Source: Impatiens glandulifera (taxonomy: Eukaryota; Streptophyta; Magnoliopsida; Ericales; Balsaminaceae). From it: DNA of 64,000 bases. The notes under the pieces are model-generated. The model saw nothing but the letters and a program-made list of their open reading frames with translations, ran no database searches and had not been told where the DNA came from. The stretch's first letter is position 1. Every line of letters begins with the position of its first letter. The stretch is from contig NC_061863.1 of assembly GCF_907164915.1 (NCBI RefSeq), positions 65,138,864 through 65,202,863 on the forward strand, in the 5' to 3' direction. The position numbers were made by a program, and so were the translations under genes. Positions 13,241-25,911 of the stretch are shown one piece after another.

Positions 13241-13928
13241 TCCGTTAGAATTCCACCATAAATATATATTTAAAAATGTAAGCGTTATATGAATAAAATT
13301 ATCATATTATATAGCTTTATTTTGCATAGTTCATTTGTGCATAATTTATATATGTTTGTTGGTTTTTGTACTTTTTCAACATGCACAACAAAAAGATAGT
13401 CTCTAATAGCTTTTATTTGGATAGTGTTGTTTATTTTTAACTTAGTTTCAACTTTTCTTCAAACTCATTTTGTATTACTTTCCGTTAATAAAATATTATT
13501 TGTAACAAAAAGGAAATAAAAAACTTGAATGCATCTCAAAAAACACTTGAATGAAATCTCAATCATTAAGAAAATATTGATATAATCTATGAATAATTAG
13601 AATAATTAAACTAAAAGTCAACTTATTCGAATATATATTATAAGCTATTTAACTTTAGAATAAATTAATTAGTTATTGGTTACTAACTGTAAACAAAACA
13701 TTACAGTTATGAAAAGAGAAACAAAATAGAAGCTTGTTTATGTTTTATTTTTAGTTTTGAAAATTATCATATATGTGAAGGCTCATGTCTCAACCACAAC
13801 TTTGTGGCAATAAATATTTCGTTACAGTACTGAATTAAACGAGTGTTTGATTATTTATGAATTCTTTTCGTACAACAACTAATTTTAATATTAAATGTAT
13901 ACTAAATTAGTTCTTAATATATATATAT

Positions 13929-14340
13929 CATTATTAGAGACGTTGAATGTCGTCGTTAAAAGCCCTAAGGCGACCAAAGTCGTCGTTCGTCGACGCTACA
14001 AAGGTGGATGTTAAAATATTTTGATTATTAACCACGGCTTCCTCCCCTAAAACCGTGGTTAATAGAGATGAATATAAATATCGGTTACCTTTTAATGTCG
14101 GCGTTGATAATTGTTGCTCTCAGGTTTTTATGATTCTTTATTAACGCCGACTTTCCTTAACGAGGCCGACATTAATAATTGTCACTCTCTAATTTTTTAT
14201 TATTTTTTGAATTTCACAAAATCTGTTTCAAATGTTTTTACACAAGAAAAAAAAGATAATTCAAAAATCAAATTCAGTTTCAAATTCGACAAATAAATTG
14301 TGGTTAATGTTGGTCGTTAAAAATACTTATTCTACTAGTG
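13929..14340. mobile_element. CACTA (En/Spm) MITE
   Basis: A 412-bp element. Its right end reads inward as cactagtagaataagtattt; its left end cattattagagacgtt matches eight of the first ten bases. It is flanked by a 3-bp TAT target duplication (13926-13928 and 14341-14343), the size expected of CACTA elements. The interior is richer in GC than the surroundings and has subterminal short inverted motifs such as accacgg/ccgtggt (about 14032-14060) and gtcggcgtt/aacgccgac (about 14097-14153). No transposase is encoded. Confidence 0.8.
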
Positions 14341-14597
14341 TATAATAAGAGGACGAATTTAGGTTGAAGCTCACCCCATAAAAAGAATTTTTTTTACGGT
14401 ACAAATATGACATTATCCTATAATTTTTAATTTTTTTTTTAACTTAATACACTAGTTTATTTATTTATTTAAAAATAAAAATTTACATTTATTTAATCTC
14501 GTTTTATCCATAATTTTTTTTATTAAAAAATTTTCAAGTTCACCCCCAACTCGGTTATTTTGGATCCGATCATATATATATATATATAATACCTTTT

Positions 14598-15318
14598 GCC
14601 TCTGTTTGGTAAGCAGTATAGCACCGTAGTTAAAGTACAATTATACTTACAGTAAAATTAATTAATTGTTTGGTTTGATAATTTTATAACCACATGAACT
14701 TAAAAGTTATAATTTATACCTTAAAGTAAGTATAAAATTATAACTGGTATCACCTATTACAAACCATTATTAAAATTTCATTCCATTATTGTCCTCACAT
14801 ATTTTCTTTATTATATTTATGTTTCTAAAAAAAATCATTTCTTCCTTACATTTCTTCTTCTTCTTCGTCTCTTTATCTTTTGTGTCAATTTTATTATTTT
14901 GTTTATAATTGCATTATATATTATTATATATTATTTATAAATATTTATATAATTATAAAAGTTAAATTATAAAGAAATTATATATATAATATTATTATTT
15001 ACTAAAAAAAATATTTATATGATAATTATATATTATTTTATTATTAATTTCAATATAATTAATAATACAAACTATATATAAAATAAATATATTAATTTTA
15101 ATATAATTAATATAAAGATAAAATAGTCTCTTATACTCTTTACTACTTTTTTATATCATTAACCAAACACAAAATAATAAAATTTATATCTTATATTTAT
15201 TTTATACTTTCAACCAACCACTAATAACTTATATAATTTATATCTTCTAATACCTCTTATAATTTATACCCCTTACAACTTATACCTACATAATTAATAC
15301 CGCATACCAAACACTACC
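14598..15318. mobile_element. Non-autonomous DNA element with TTTGGTA-type inverted ends
   Basis: The left end gcctctgtttggtaagcagt and the right end read inward (aaggtagtgtttggtatgcg) are inverted repeats. Both ends are rich in ttataactt / aacttata motifs and the centre is almost pure AT. It resembles the elements at 31398-32242 and 50642-51489. TTT flanks both ends but the target duplication is uncertain. Confidence 0.6.
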
Positions 15319-16152
15319 TTTAGATAATAGTACATTATTCGTTTAACAAAACAAAAATAAAAGTAATTTTATTGGGAAATTAATATATATATTTTGTTTT
15401 ATGAGAGTGGTTTAGTATTCACAATTATTTTTATTTGTAGGATCTCATTCTATTATTGATTTTAGATAATCTGAATTATATTTTATTATAATTTTAGTTT
15501 GTAAGAGAATGAATGTAACATATTTAATTGTTTATCAATGCATATTTTCTGACTGACTTTTAACCTTTTTTTATTTATTGTTTTTAAGAATTAAAGGATT
15601 ATTTTTTTGAGTAAATGAAAAAAAATAAATAAATAGAAAAAATAAAATTTGTGTGTTTTGTAGGTTAGGCCCAAAAAGTTATATGGTTATTTAAAAACAT
15701 TTTGAGCTGGACCAACAAATATATTGTTAACTGGAGTACTGGACCAAATAAGAAAGCACTTACATTCAAATAAAAATATAAGCTTTGGAGTTCAACTAAC
15801 ACCATATTATTTTAAGATCTAATGCTTTTGAATATGCCATATCATAAATACATGAATTAATAAAATGAGAAGTTCCAATTTAAATGTTAAAATAATTGCT
15901 TCTCAAATACAATTTAAAGATTGAATCTCTTAGATAAAATACTTAACATTTGAATTACTTGGTAGGTTGTTATAAAAGAAATATTAAAAAGTTATTAAAA
16001 AATATCTTAATATTACAATTTTGTTATAATTTCACTTTCACTTCAAAACTCGTACTACCATTATAATGGTTATAATTTACTCACAGCTTTCTTATATGAA
16101 TATTAAAATATATATAAATACTAAAATATATTCTCGATCAAGAGCGGAGGAT

Positions 16153-16184
<32 letters not shown>

Positions 16185-18741
16185 TTGTGAGTTTACATTA
16201 CTTTTCACAACCATTAATTCTAAACTATTCCAAGTCAGAATCGAATCGTGATATTTGAACTCTTGACACTTAAACTAAATTTTTATTATCTCTATTATGA
16301 AACTAAGAATATTTATATTGATAAACTATATCATTATGATTTTTTTTTTGAAACAATTTATTTTGTCATTGACAATTGAAATTGAAAGTTTAATTTAATA
16401 AAATAAAAGACTGTTATGCCCAACAATTTAGATCATGTTGCATAAGTTCTTAAATATTTTTGATTGAACAAATAAAAACAGACCAATACTTTTTCCTTTG
16501 TTATTTGTTAGTCATGGTCTATAAATGTCCATATTTTGATTTGTTACATTTATACGTTGATTGATTGTCCAAATTGTTTTGTAATAAAATATTAGTATAA
16601 CTGAAATATCTTATTGACAAAAAACTATTTTTTGGACAACAATAAATTTTATATAGAGGTGTATACAAAATAAGATAAACTAATATGTGAGCTATTAAAC
16701 ACTCTTTTAAGTTTTAAGTACATACTTTATAGTTCTTATTGTGAAAAAATTACATATCTAAAAGGCTTATGTTAGAAAACTTGATTTTAATGGAATTCAA
16801 TGTTCAAATTATTTAAGCTGATTTTTTATTGTGAAAAAAATACATATTTAAAAAATTATTTTATAAAAATCTTAGACTTTAAAAGAATCTTATCAAAGAT
16901 AATTCTAAAGAATGTAAATATTATTGAAATGAATATTTTCGAATATGTCAAGGATAGTGGAAATATCATAAATACATAAATTAATCAAATGAGAAGTTCC
17001 AAGTTAAATGGTTAAAATAATTGTCCTATCATTTAATTTAAGTGATGCTAAAAATAAAAATAGAAAGAGACTAGGATTTGCTTGGACAGTTGGAATGAAT
17101 AAAGAGAGTTAGGTAATGAAAGAGACTAGGTCTGGCCAAATTAGCTTAGTACGAGTCTAATTTTAATTAACTCTTAAATAAGAAAAATTTTATAATTTTA
17201 AATTTATGATAATAAAATTTTACGATTTTGCGAGTTTATAAATAATTTCGATTTTACGATTTTATGTTTAAAAATCAAATTTATATTTAAAAATTAAAAT
17301 ATAAAATATTTAATTATATATAATAATAATACTAATATATAACTAATATTTTTTAAAATTAAACTCTTATTATTTTAAATAAACTATATATTTTACGAGA
17401 TACAACTGAACAACGATTTTACGTAATTACGTAAACTTTTTATTTTGATAAACTTTTTTTTTGTAACCAAACCAATAAGTAAAGTAAATTATAATTTATA
17501 CACATTAGTTCCTATACATTATTTCTCAAAAATAATTCAGTTTTTTTTTTAAAACTAAAATTGCCCAAAGTTGTGCCCAATTCAACTTAATAGATTCGAG
17601 GGAAAATGAATAAACTATTAAAATTCCATTGCTGTCACTGAAAAGTTGATATGGACTACCAAACAAACAACAATCCAACCAATCATTACATTATATTTTC
17701 TTGATAAATAATCCAGTTAAATTATTAAAATATAAATCTTAATTAAAATATTTTTTAAAAAGACATAGTCAATCTAGTCCATTTGACATATGATGTCTGA
17801 TGCTAAAATTTAAAGTTTGAATCATAATTATATTTGAGATGTAAAATCTACTAATTAATTTTTTTTTTAAGAAAAGGATGTGAAAAAATATTTCAATTTT
17901 CACAACTTTCTCTTTTAAAGTTATATACTCTAATAAAAAATTGTCAAATTAATTATGTAAAATAATTATAAATAGAGATCAAAATAAAAGTGTCTAAAAT
18001 TCATAGACTATAGACTGCATATATATTCGAAGAAACAATATTTTCACAACACTACTGAGTTGAGTGGGGAGAGATAATTGTCTTTTTTTTCATTGTCAGT
18101 TGTTTCTTTCAAAAATTATTAAAAATACACTTTGTTTTATTTAATTTAGATTATTTAAATAACTAAAACAAAATTAATATAATTTGATTCCCTTCTTAAT
18201 TAATTAAATTATTCAAATTATTAATTAAAATTTATTTCATTTTATATTTTATTTATATATATATATATTTTTTAAATTTTTTATCAAAAAATAATCCTTA
18301 CCTATTTAAAATCATTAACAATTATTATTAAATAAAAATTGTTAATGGGATTAATTTCTTCTAAAACATACTTAATTACTAATCTAACACATGGAGGCCA
18401 TAGGTTAAGATCAAATTAGACAGCCTTATGGTCATTCCCTCAACGGGACACGTGTTTAAACGGACCTTAATTATTTGAAGAATGGATGGGTGGTAATTTT
18501 GAAAATGTAGAAATATAGATGTTTAAAATGTTACTGTTTTAACTTGAATATAAGAGTTTTATCATTTAATAGACTCTAAACCTAAATGTTTTCTAAACAA
18601 TATTTTATCATTTTTTTTTAATTATACAAATAATTAACCAAAATAACACTTTCACTGTCCAGTAATTTATGTAATTCAAGTATAAAAATTTCAAGATATT
18701 TATTTGTTTAACTTAATCATTCGTTCAGCCTTTACAAATTT
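15319..18741. other. AT-rich intergenic sequence
   Basis: No gene supported. It includes a (TA)n tract at 16150-16181 and scattered short repeats, for example atcataaatacatgaattaa / atcataaatacataaattaa at about 15841 and 16967. Confidence 0.45.
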
Positions 18742-18990
18742 TGAGCCTTATTCGTTTTGAAATTTTTGAAAAACTTAAAGGAGAAAAAAAAATTATTGTT
18801 AATGATTTTGAATAAATAATGAATATTTTTGATAAAAAAAATTTAAAAAAAAATATATATATAAATAAAATAAAAATAATGATTTAAAATAAATGATATT
18901 TTAGTATTTTGATTAATGAAATAAGTGATATGAAGGGTTAAGAATTGATGAATAGAAAAAATGATTTTGTATTAATTATTTAAAAAACAT
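18742..18990. mobile_element. Harbinger/Tourist-like MITE, copy 2 (degenerate)
   Basis: Same orientation and interior order as the element at 4696-4954: left end gagccttattcgttttgaaa, then aatgattttgaataaataatga, then atattttagtattttgatta, then a right end with taaaaaacataagaagaata. The ends are decayed and the target duplication is not readable. Confidence 0.55.
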
Positions 18991-20560
18991 AAGAAGAATA
19001 AGTATTTTGTAATTTTATTTTAGCAATATATTATTTTTTTAAAACAATAAAATATATAAATTCTAACAACTAAAGTATAATAATATTATTTTATATTATT
19101 AATTTATATTACTTAAATAACCCTAAATACTTAACTCTCCAATAACTCAATTCAAAAAAAAAAAATTAGAAAATAACTCCAATAATAGGTATAAAACTGA
19201 TCAATCTGTTTTGATTTTTAAATAAAATGTTCTAAAAATAATAATTAGTAAAAAAGATAAGATGAGATAATTTAAAATTATGATAAAAAATTAATATATG
19301 CATTAGGGCTAATTTGATTCAATTTATTCGCGGTAGTTTAATATAATCTCATTTATATAATCTTTAAATTTAAGTATATTTGATTTAATTTATACGTTCA
19401 TTTTATTTATATTTTATATTTATAATATTACTTAATAATTAATAATATATAATGTAATTATATATATTTATTAATTTAATTTTAAATATTAATAAATAAT
19501 TTAAATTAAAAGATATTATATTTAAAAATAAATTATATTAATTTTTATTAATATATAATTTTAAATATTAATAAATGACTTAAATTAAAAAAATATATAT
19601 GTTTTAAAATAAATAATTTAAATATATTTTTATTTTTATCTCCCTCTTCTTATCATTATTTATTTCATAAACTAATTAATAAAGTCTAGTTTGATTTTAA
19701 ATATTAATTATAAACTAAAAAATAATCGTTTATTTCTATTTCTTATTTTGCTTAATTATTTTGCATATTAAAAAATATATATTATAAATAATAAATAAAA
19801 ATATATTTAAATATATGTTTTATTATTATAATATTTTATATAAATATATAAAAATATTAAAAATAGATGAAATATATGAGAGATAATTAATATAATGACT
19901 AGAAAGAAATTAATTATTTGATATAATAATGAATAAAATGATTAGAATTAATTAAATAAATGATAAAAAATGAATAAAAAAATATTTAAAAGTTATGAGA
20001 AAGAAAAACACTAAATATGAAATATTAATTTTAAACAAAAAAAAATGTGTTTCATTATAAATTTTTTGGTTTGAGCTTATGCAAAGTTACTTATGTTTGT
20101 TACGCACAAATACAACGTTTAAACGTTGATTCAAATAAAACCTTAATTATATATTAAAATTTAAATTTGGTTAGTTATATCAAACAAAATTGTTGAAATA
20201 AATCCATTATTTTAACCTAAAAAATTAAAAAAAATAAAATAAATCTTTTTTAATAGTCACTGTCAAGTTGTACTCTCAACAAAATTATTTTTAAACCCTA
20301 CATATTTAAAGTTGTGTAACTACTTAGATTTTATTTTTTTTTGCAAATTAAAATATTAAAAACTTATATATTATTTTCACTTTATTTTTTTATTATTAAA
20401 AAATTATATAAATATTTTTTAAAATTTTCAAATATTGAACTAAGTTTTTTCACAACTCTCAGCAACACCCAAAAATATATATAAAAAATAAAATGGTTTA
20501 TTTAACCCCCAACATGTACAAGTTTTTTATGTATTTTTTTTGGTTAACAAGAAATTCACA
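18991..20560. other. Very AT-rich intergenic sequence
   Basis: No gene. It includes a diverged tandem pair of about 80 bp near 19460-19610, sharing ttttaaatattaataaat and cttaaattaaaa. Confidence 0.4.
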
Positions 20561-21330
20561 TTACATTTAAAAATGAATAAAATAAAAAGTAATTGTTTTT
20601 TCAGTCTAATAATATTAAATCATAATTATTTTTTGTATTGCAAACAATTATTTATCTTCGTGATTACAAAAAATTCTGCTCAAAATTTCTAATGGGTCTA
20701 TACCAAACTGTACAAGACGAAAGTGAGAAAAAAAATGCATTAACAGCTGATTTAGAATAAACAATTAATATATAATAAAAAAAGTTCAGAAAAATTAAAT
20801 TTAAATGCTAAATAAGTTTGATTATAATTTTTTATATTAATTTATAAATTAAAATTATATTGCAGATTATTACATAAATACAATCCAATATTATAAGCAG
20901 AATCAAACACAGCTTTTATATTATAATAAAAATAATGTGCTAATAGAAATGAGACACGTACGTAACTTCACCAAGTTGGCGTTAGCTTTATTTACTCTGA
21001 CACGTGTACTATTACACCACGTGTTTTAACTTTTTTGAAAAAATAAAAAAAGTTAATACATTTGGGTCTCACTACCGATTTCCAATTTTGCCCCTTAATT
21101 GTTTTGGAAATTCCCTCTACAACACCATTTTTCACCACTTAAAACTCTGTTTGTTTCAGATTCAATTAACTATCATATTCTTATTAATGATTTATTTATA
21201 TTTAAACATTAAGGAAATTAAGTAATATATTTTTAACATATATTGGTCAAATTTTTAAAATGATGTTTTTTTTGGCTATATTTGTTTGTCTATGGCTATG
21301 CCATTTTATTTGAAAAGTTTTTATTATAGA
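20560..21330 (+). repeat. Repeat-field module with paired G-boxes, copy 1
   Basis: Shares about 0.75 kb of collinear sequence with 24048-25560 and 39050-39800. In order: aatgaataaaataaaaagta, tgcaaacaattat, gacgaaagtgagaaaaa, gctgatttagaataaaca, gagacacgtacgta, caagttggcgtta, two CACGTG G-boxes (21001-21006 and 21018-21023), gatttccaattttgcccctt and ctctgtttgtttcag. A fragment of the same family is at 58460-58500. It looks like a promoter-like module spread by duplication. No protein can be assigned. Confidence 0.75.
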
Positions 21331-21543
21331 TTAACTCTGCTGTAAGGGTTTATGAATGAGTTATTTGTTTTTTTTAGAAGAAAATCAGTTTTTTTTATCC
21401 AAAATAACCCTACATAAATTAATAAAAGATAATTTTAATATTTTAATAAATAAAAAAGATTTATTAGATGATTGAGATGAAAAACAGTCCTGATTTTATC
21501 AATTATAATTATTATATATCCATTTGTTTGAATTTAATAACCC

Positions 21544-21645
21544 GTATAATTGTTTTAATTTAATAATCAGTATAATTTGATATATGATTAACTTTTTGAA
21601 GTAATCAATCAAATTATACTGGTTATTAAATTAAAACAATTATAC
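21544..21645. repeat. Long near-perfect inverted repeat (hairpin)
   Basis: A left arm of 38 bp (21544-21581) and a right arm (21608-21645) are reverse complements with one mismatch, separated by 26 bp. The related sequence near 40005-40070 has only one arm. The transcript would fold into a long stem; there is no evidence that it is expressed. Confidence 0.85.
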
Positions 21646-21839
21646 TGGTTATTATATATATATATAGTTTTACATGTATAATTAATTATTTAGTGTTCTG
21701 AAATAAATTTGATTTTTTAATAATTATTTTATGTTAATGAGAATTTGTGGTAATTTATTTGCAGAAATAAATTTAAGACATCAAATTCAATAAATACTTA
21801 TGTTTAATGTGTAACATATCCATATTAAGATTAAGTTTC

Positions 21840-22710
21840 TCTTTAATCTTTAATCAATAGATGATATATATATTTCAAAATTTAATATTTTCTTTTTAAA
21901 ATAATGCACCGCATATTCAGATTCCTATATATCCAATAATTTGGCACTTCATTATTTATACCATATTCAGAAAATTCATTTCTAAAGTTTATAATAATTA
22001 TAATCAAATAGTTCAATATATAATTCTGTTTTATTATTATTTAAAATAATAATAATCAAATCTTAAGAAATTTTTTTTAATTTTCGTAATATCAATAATA
22101 ATAACTTGAAAATAATGTGAAGTTAAAGAAAGTTTTTTCATATTTTTAAAAATCAAAATTATAAAAAATAAAATAAAAAATGTTTAGTGACACTCATAAG
22201 CATCCCTAATAAACCTCACTTTTTCCTATCCCTAATCATCCCTAATAGATTAGGACTTAATTATATAATCTTATTATCTTCCTACACTTAATTATCAAAT
22301 ATAATAGAAATTCATTCCAATCATTATATAATTTTTAATTATTGAATAATATTTATGATTTTGTGTATAAATATAAAGTTTGAAACTTGTTAACTGTTCA
22401 CCGTTAAAAAAAGAAGAAGTAATTATACAAATTTCTATTATATTTGAATCTATGATAACTTATGATGATTTATTTAAAATAATAAACTATGAATTAAATG
22501 ATATAAGTAGTAAGAAAATTTATTAAATGATATTTAATTACAATTAAATTAAAAAAACTAAACTTGATTTATTCATATAAACTAAAATATGTATAAATAA
22601 ATAATTTTCTAATTGAAGGAGGCATGTGATATATTAATAATTAATTTATATTTTAAAAAAGAAGTAAGAATAATTTTAGTATTTAAATTTATAAAATAAT
22701 TCCCAATAAA

Positions 22711-22809
<99 letters not shown>

Positions 22810-22910
22810 TTTTACCTTACAACTTTTGACCAATGCAATGTGAGGGTCACATATATCCCGTGATCACTTTTACACTGATAAAAGTAAAAGTTAAAAGAAA
22901 GTAATTTAAA
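21840..22910 (+). repeat. Repeat-field spacer module, copy 1
   Basis: Collinear with 35859-36890 and 40880-42010. Landmarks: ttaatattttctttttaaaa, cctatatatccaataatttg, gtgacactcataagcatccc, gaaggaggcatgtgatatat, then in part of the copies accttacaacttttgaccaa and tcccgtgatcacttttacac. The three copies differ by small indels and substitutions. This is an unclassified repeat with no coding sequence. Confidence 0.75.
22714..22807. repeat. (TA)n microsatellite, about 94 bp
   Basis: Uninterrupted AT dinucleotides, sitting inside the spacer module. The copies at 36760 and 41975 have only a few units at this point, so it expanded in this copy. Confidence 0.95.
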
Positions 22911-23045
22911 TACATGAAATTTGAGTGTTCCTCAGCTGTCATCATCTCTCTTAATACTCCCGCATTTTCTGTTCTTCTGAAAGCTCAGGATTTTGAGCAT
23001 TATGCATGCTACAGAAATACAGTAATCCGTATAAATCTGGACTTC

Positions 23046-23204
23046 ATGGCGGCAATGGAAACGGCGGGGCAACGGAGGCGACTAAACTTGTATTCTTTCA
23101 TAGTTGCAGCCGTGGTTTCCGTTGCAGTCGTTGTCTCCGTTGCCTCCGTGGTCGCCACTTTTGCAGAGCGTAGAAGTATTAAGAGCATTTTTATGTATGG
23201 CTAA
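23046..23204 (+). CDS. Small exon-like ORF with one hydrophobic segment, unidentified
   Basis: A 52-residue open frame starts at ATG 23046, in a locally GC-richer patch, with a basic N-terminus (AGQRRR) followed by a hydrophobic Val/Ala-rich stretch of about 24 residues and then FAERRS. I do not recognise it. The frame could start earlier (22914), but the related copy at 37548 conserves this ATG. A module about 1.7 kb downstream carries G-boxes. In the second copy the frame is disrupted within the hydrophobic stretch. It may be an exon of a small membrane protein gene, a captured fragment, or chance. Confidence 0.3.
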   Translation: MAAMETAGQRRRLNLYSFIVAAVVSVAVVVSVASVVATFAERRSIKSIFMYG

Positions 23205-24000
23205 CTCTCATCCCTTCTCATGTTGGGTTATATATGTTCATGCGTTTTCTAATATATCAGATCAAAACATCCAAACTCTGTGCTTATTGTGGATAAAGTT
23301 GATGGCATGTCCGCAAACCTACAAGGCAGCAGCAGGTTCCGTTCAAATTTACTTTATTCTTGTGCATTTGTTTCATTTTTGTTATACCATTTTCTGGCAT
23401 TAATTGGCACCCATTTATCCTGCTGGTAATCTAATTTCTGATCTCGAACATTTGAAAGTCATGGGTTTTGTGTAAATATTGTTGATTGATTGATCTGAAA
23501 TTTGTTTGGCGATGAACAGGAGGGAATTAAGTTAGAGGGCGAGTGGTCCGAAATGCCCTGTTACTGGAAAGAGGATTCAAGGGGTACGTATTAAGCAAAC
23601 CTATGTTTGATATTCGGATCTTATGAAAAATCTTTTCTTCGATCTGGTTATAACCATCACGAATCGTTATGTTTGAAGCTATAAGACTGTTGTAGGTATT
23701 CTGTTTTGTTAAACTGAAATCAGATTGATTCTTAATAATGTGCTGAAATTGTGAATGACCTTAGTATTTGAAGGTTTAATCTTTTGTTCTTGTTTTACCG
23801 ATTTTAACTTGTGGGTTCTATTCTTCGTTGTAGAGAAAGAACTATAAACCCGCGGTTAATTGGTTAAGCATGTTTGCGGGCTATGTACTTAACCCGTACT
23901 TAACCCGCGGGGATTAGTCGCACTCCATAGGATAGGAGTAACGGAACCCTGTGTTCGTAATTGATTGTTTTAGTGAGCTATCTTATTGAATTGGATCGAT
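23205..24000 (+). repeat. Repeat-field module downstream of the small ORF
   Basis: Shared with 37780-38060 and 38770-38990: ttgttataccattttctggc, attggca/gcccatttatcctg, gaacatttgaaagtcatggg, agtggtccgaaatgccc, gaagctataagactgttgta, gtgaatgaccttagtatttg. It looks like intron and short exon pieces of an unidentified gene. An insertion of about 110 bp (about 23849-23958) with GC-rich cccgcgg-type motifs is absent from the second copy, which reads straight from ataaacc to taattgatt. Confidence 0.55.
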
Positions 24001-24521
24001 TAACTGAAAGCATTTGTAATGCTGTGCTGATCATGATGTGTCTACAAATGAATAAAATAAAAAGTAATTGTTTTTTCAGTTTAATAATTTTAAATTATAA
24101 TTAATTTTTGTATTGCAAACAATTATTCATCTTCGTGGACGAAAGTGAGAAAAAAAATATACATTCATAGCTGATTTAGAATAAACACTTAATATATAAT
24201 AAAAAAGTTCAGAAAAAATAAATTTAAATGCTAAATAAGTTTTGATTATAATGTGGTAATTGATTGTTTTAATGGGCTATCTTATTGAATTGGATTAATG
24301 GGAAGCATTTGTAATGCTGATCATGATGTGTGTAAAAATGAATAAAATAAAAAGTAATTATAGTTTTAAATTATAATTATTTTTTATATTGCAAACAATT
24401 ATTCATCTTCGTGATTACAAAAATTTCTGCTCAAAATTTTCTAATGGTCTATGCCAAAAGTTAGTGGATCGCAAGTGAGAAAAAAAATATACATTCACAA
24501 TTGATATAAAATAAACACTTA
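23957..24521 (+). repeat. Tandem duplication, about 290-bp unit
   Basis: The stretch from gtaattgattgttttagtga to ataagttttgattataat (about 23959-24251) is repeated immediately after (24254-24521), with matching ctatcttattgaattggat, tgctgatcatgatgtg and aatgaataaaataaaaagta. Confidence 0.75.
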
Positions 24522-24785
24522 GGCTTTGTTTTCTTTGGATTATTTAAAAAACCATACAAAATCTATTTTTCAATTAATCAATTCTTATCAATCACATCAC
24601 TAATATCATTAACTAAAATACAAAAATACTCTCTATTTTAAATTATTATTTTTTATTTTATTTATATATATCAATACTTTTTAAGTCTTTTTACAAAAAA
24701 TAATCATTACTTTCTCAAAATCATCACCCATCATCCAATCTTTCTCTCTCTTGATTTTTTAAAAAACCCACAATCGAACAAGGCC
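24522..24785. mobile_element. Harbinger/Tourist-like MITE, copy 3 (with empty-site proof)
   Basis: A 264-bp element between two TTA trinucleotides (24519-24521 and 24786-24788). The paralogous modules at 24190 and 39235 read aaacacttaatatataat without interruption, which is the pre-insertion sequence. Ends are ggctttgttttctttggatt and, inward from the other side, ggccttgttcgattgtgggt. The 3-bp TTA duplication is typical of the PIF/Harbinger superfamily. Orientation is opposite to copies 1 and 2. Confidence 0.88.
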
Positions 24786-25560
24786 TTAATATATAATAAA
24801 AAAGTTCAGAAAAATAAATTTAAATGCTAAATAAGTTTTGATTATAATTTTTTATATTAACTTATAAATTAAAATTATATAGCAGATTAATACATAAATA
24901 CAATCAAATATTATAAGCAGAATCAAACACGGCTATCATATTATAAAACAAATTAACGTGCCACTAGAAATGAGACATACGTACCTTCACCAAGTTGGCG
25001 TTAACTTTATTCTGACACGTGTATTATTAGATCACGTGAAACACCATCCGACTTTAACTTTCTTGAAAATAAAAAAAGTGCAAAAGTTAATCCATTTGGG
25101 CCCTATTTTCCGATTTCCAATTTTGCCCCTTAATTATTTTGATATTCCTATGAGAATTTGCTCTATCAAGTGAAGAAAAAAAGAATTTATATTAATTTTG
25201 ATAAATTAAACAAATAAAAAATTATATATATATATATATGAAATAAATTCTAAATTTTAAACCTTAAAACCTAAATTTTAAACCTTAAATCCTAAAAAAT
25301 TATATATATAACCTTTTATTTTAATATTTAATTTTTATTTTTCTCTCTCAACTCTTTCTTTTCACATGAAGTGGTAATCTTGGACAGTAAATCCGAATTT
25401 TCATAACACCATCTTTCACCACTTAAAGCTCTGTTTGTTTCAGATTCAATTTAACTACCATATTCTTATTAATGATTTATTTATATTTAAATATTAAGGA
25501 AATTAATTAATATATTTTTAACAAATATTGGTCAACTTTTTATAATGATGTTTTATTGTT
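24786..25560 (+). repeat. Repeat-field module with paired G-boxes, copy 2
   Basis: Continuation of the family described at 20560. CACGTG motifs are at 25016-25021 and 25033-25038. A segment of about 240 bp with a short TA tract and repeated aaattttaaaccttaaa words (about 25160-25400) interrupts it before the shared accacttaaagctctgtttg. Confidence 0.7.
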
Positions 25561-25911
25561 ATATTTATTTCTCTATGCCATTTTATTTGTAGAGTTTTTA
25601 TTATAGATTCACTTTGTATAAGTGTTTGTAAGGGAACGAGTTATTTGGTATTTTTTTTTTCTGAGAAGAAAATTAGTTTATTTTTTATCTAAAGTAAACC
25701 CCACACAAATCAATAAATTTTAATTTTAATTTTTTTTAAATAAATAAAAGAAAATTTTAGTATTTTAATATATAAAATATTAATTAGATGATTGAGATCA
25801 TATATTGATTTTTAGTTTCATTACTTTGTAATTAAAAAAATATAATTCATCTATCAATAATTTATATTTTTGAAAATTTGCCTAAAATAAAATAAGGGTT
25901 CAAAATTGTAT

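Noticed and set aside
16066..16310. Candidate SINE around gtcagaatcgaatcgtg
   Set aside because: No convincing A/B-box pair, tail or target duplication.
22609..22833. Ile-Tyr repeat protein on the minus strand
   Set aside because: Translation of a (TA)n microsatellite.
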